The notes beneath the pieces are model-generated. The model was given only the letters and a program-made list of their open reading frames with translations, did no database searches and had not been told where the DNA came from. From Valencia hispanica (lineage: Eukaryota > Chordata > Actinopteri > Cyprinodontiformes > Valenciidae): DNA of 64,000 nt. The stretch spans positions 33,777,296-33,841,295 of the forward strand of contig OY747703.1 of the NCBI GenBank assembly GCA_963556495.2. The letters run 5' to 3'. A program made the translations under genes and the position numbers. Shown in pieces: positions 63,637 through 64,000 of this stretch (positions within the stretch are counted from its first letter, which is position 1; each line of letters opens with the position of its first letter).

Positions 63637-63812
63637 ACATCATAGTGCTTATAGCATCCGTGGCAGTGGTGTCAGCGGGCAGCCAGAGCAACATGTTTGC
63701 CACCTCAGTCCTGCGAAGCCTGCGTTTCCTGCAGATCCTCCGGATGGTTCGAATCGACCGGAGAGGTGGGACCTGGAAGCTGCTGGGATCTGTGGTGTAC
63801 GCTCACAGCAAG
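63637..63812 (+). CDS. kcnq5: KCNQ (Kv7) potassium channel exon encoding S3 and the S4 voltage sensor
   Basis: This 176-bp exon has acceptor TCTCCTCCAG and donor GTCAGC. Two bases complete the Asp codon (VI-D) and 58 codons follow, so the next intron is phase 0. S3 reads [16 protein letters not shown]4 is [18 protein letters not shown], with regularly spaced arginines, followed by the family-typical [16 protein letters not shown]. The next exon would start at Glu-Leu before S5 and is not in the window. IVLIAS and VVSA favour KCNQ5 over KCNQ4. Oddities are SQSN in the S3-S4 loop, ATSVLRS where paralogues have ATSALRS, and RMVRID where most have RMVRMD. These are conservative and there is no sign of decay. 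Confidence 0.96.
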
Positions 63813-64000
63813 GTCAGCAGAAATAGAACACACATAGAGAATCCCACCGGATCGACTGCCATTAAAGCTTAGATGGGTCTGGTGTCTGATAAGCCAAAAA
63901 ATAAATAGACCTAGACAACTGCTTTCTAAACTTTATTATACATGGTGGAAAAACTGGTACAAGATTAATTTTTTTTTTCTGTTTTAGGCTTTTACTATGG
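63813..64000. other. Start of KCNQ intron 4, cut by the window edge
   Basis: Begins GTCAGC. The string TTCTGTTTTAG at 63978-63988 resembles an acceptor, but what follows does not encode the expected start of the next exon. Confidence 0.7.

Noticed and set aside
63978..64000. Possible next KCNQ exon after TTCTGTTTTAG
   Set aside because: The bases that follow (GCTTTTACTATGG) do not encode the expected Glu-Leu-(Ile/Val)-Thr-Ala-Trp start of the S5 exon in the required phase 0.

Overview
The window looks like nuclear DNA from a ray-finned (teleost) fish. The only host gene I recognise is a KCNQ (Kv7) voltage-gated potassium channel, split by GT-AG introns. The rest is intronic sequence holding teleost-type mobile elements: L2-clade, Rex1-like and L1-like LINEs, Tc1-like, hAT-like, Harbinger-like and piggyBac-like DNA transposons, and tRNA-derived SINEs. 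I see nothing bacterial or viral, no CRISPR array and no operon.

Host gene: three consecutive exons lie on the + strand at 52175-52265 (91 bp, S1), 54280-54406 (127 bp, S2 and S2-S3 linker) and 63637-63812 (176 bp, S3 and S4). They join in frame, with intact splice sites. The protein is closest from memory to KCNQ5, with KCNQ4 second. No exon 1 (cytoplasmic N-terminus) is visible, so positions 1-52174 are most simply read as part of a very long intron 1. Intron 2 is 2,014 bp, intron 3 is 9,230 bp, and intron 4 runs off the right edge.

Layout: 1-2.6 kb, L2-clade LINE with much of its reverse transcriptase (+). 2.6-4.3 kb, a LINE scrap and a Tc1 remnant. 4.3-6.4 kb, a second L2 LINE (-). 7.9-11.1 kb, a stack of Tc1, hAT MITE, LINE, a piggyBac transposase C-terminus and another Tc1 piece. 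12.0-12.7 kb, a hAT-like element with a near-perfect 8-bp target duplication. 18.1-18.5 kb, a hAT-like MITE. 20.4-21.4 kb, a GT/GA microsatellite and Tc1. 23.5-24.4 kb, a Harbinger-like MITE and a tandem duplication. 26.3-28.4 kb, an L2 LINE, then a MITE with an L1 inserted in it. 28.9-30.8 kb, a SINE, and a Tc1 remnant interrupted by a SINE tail with a 10-bp target duplication. 35-47.8 kb, more MITE, L2, Tc1 and SINE copies, several nested. 55-63.3 kb (intron 3), a TA microsatellite, a repeat pair, a Rex1-like LINE with one nonsense codon in its RT, an isolated THAP half-domain and a decayed L2 LINE. The remaining long stretches are AT-rich and show nothing I can name.

Function: the three exons encode most of the voltage-sensor domain of one channel subunit. 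The mobile elements do not act with it. Their likely relevance is to intron length, inverted-repeat structure in the pre-mRNA and genome history. Element family names come from recalled consensus features and encoded motifs, not from a search, so subfamily names are tentative.
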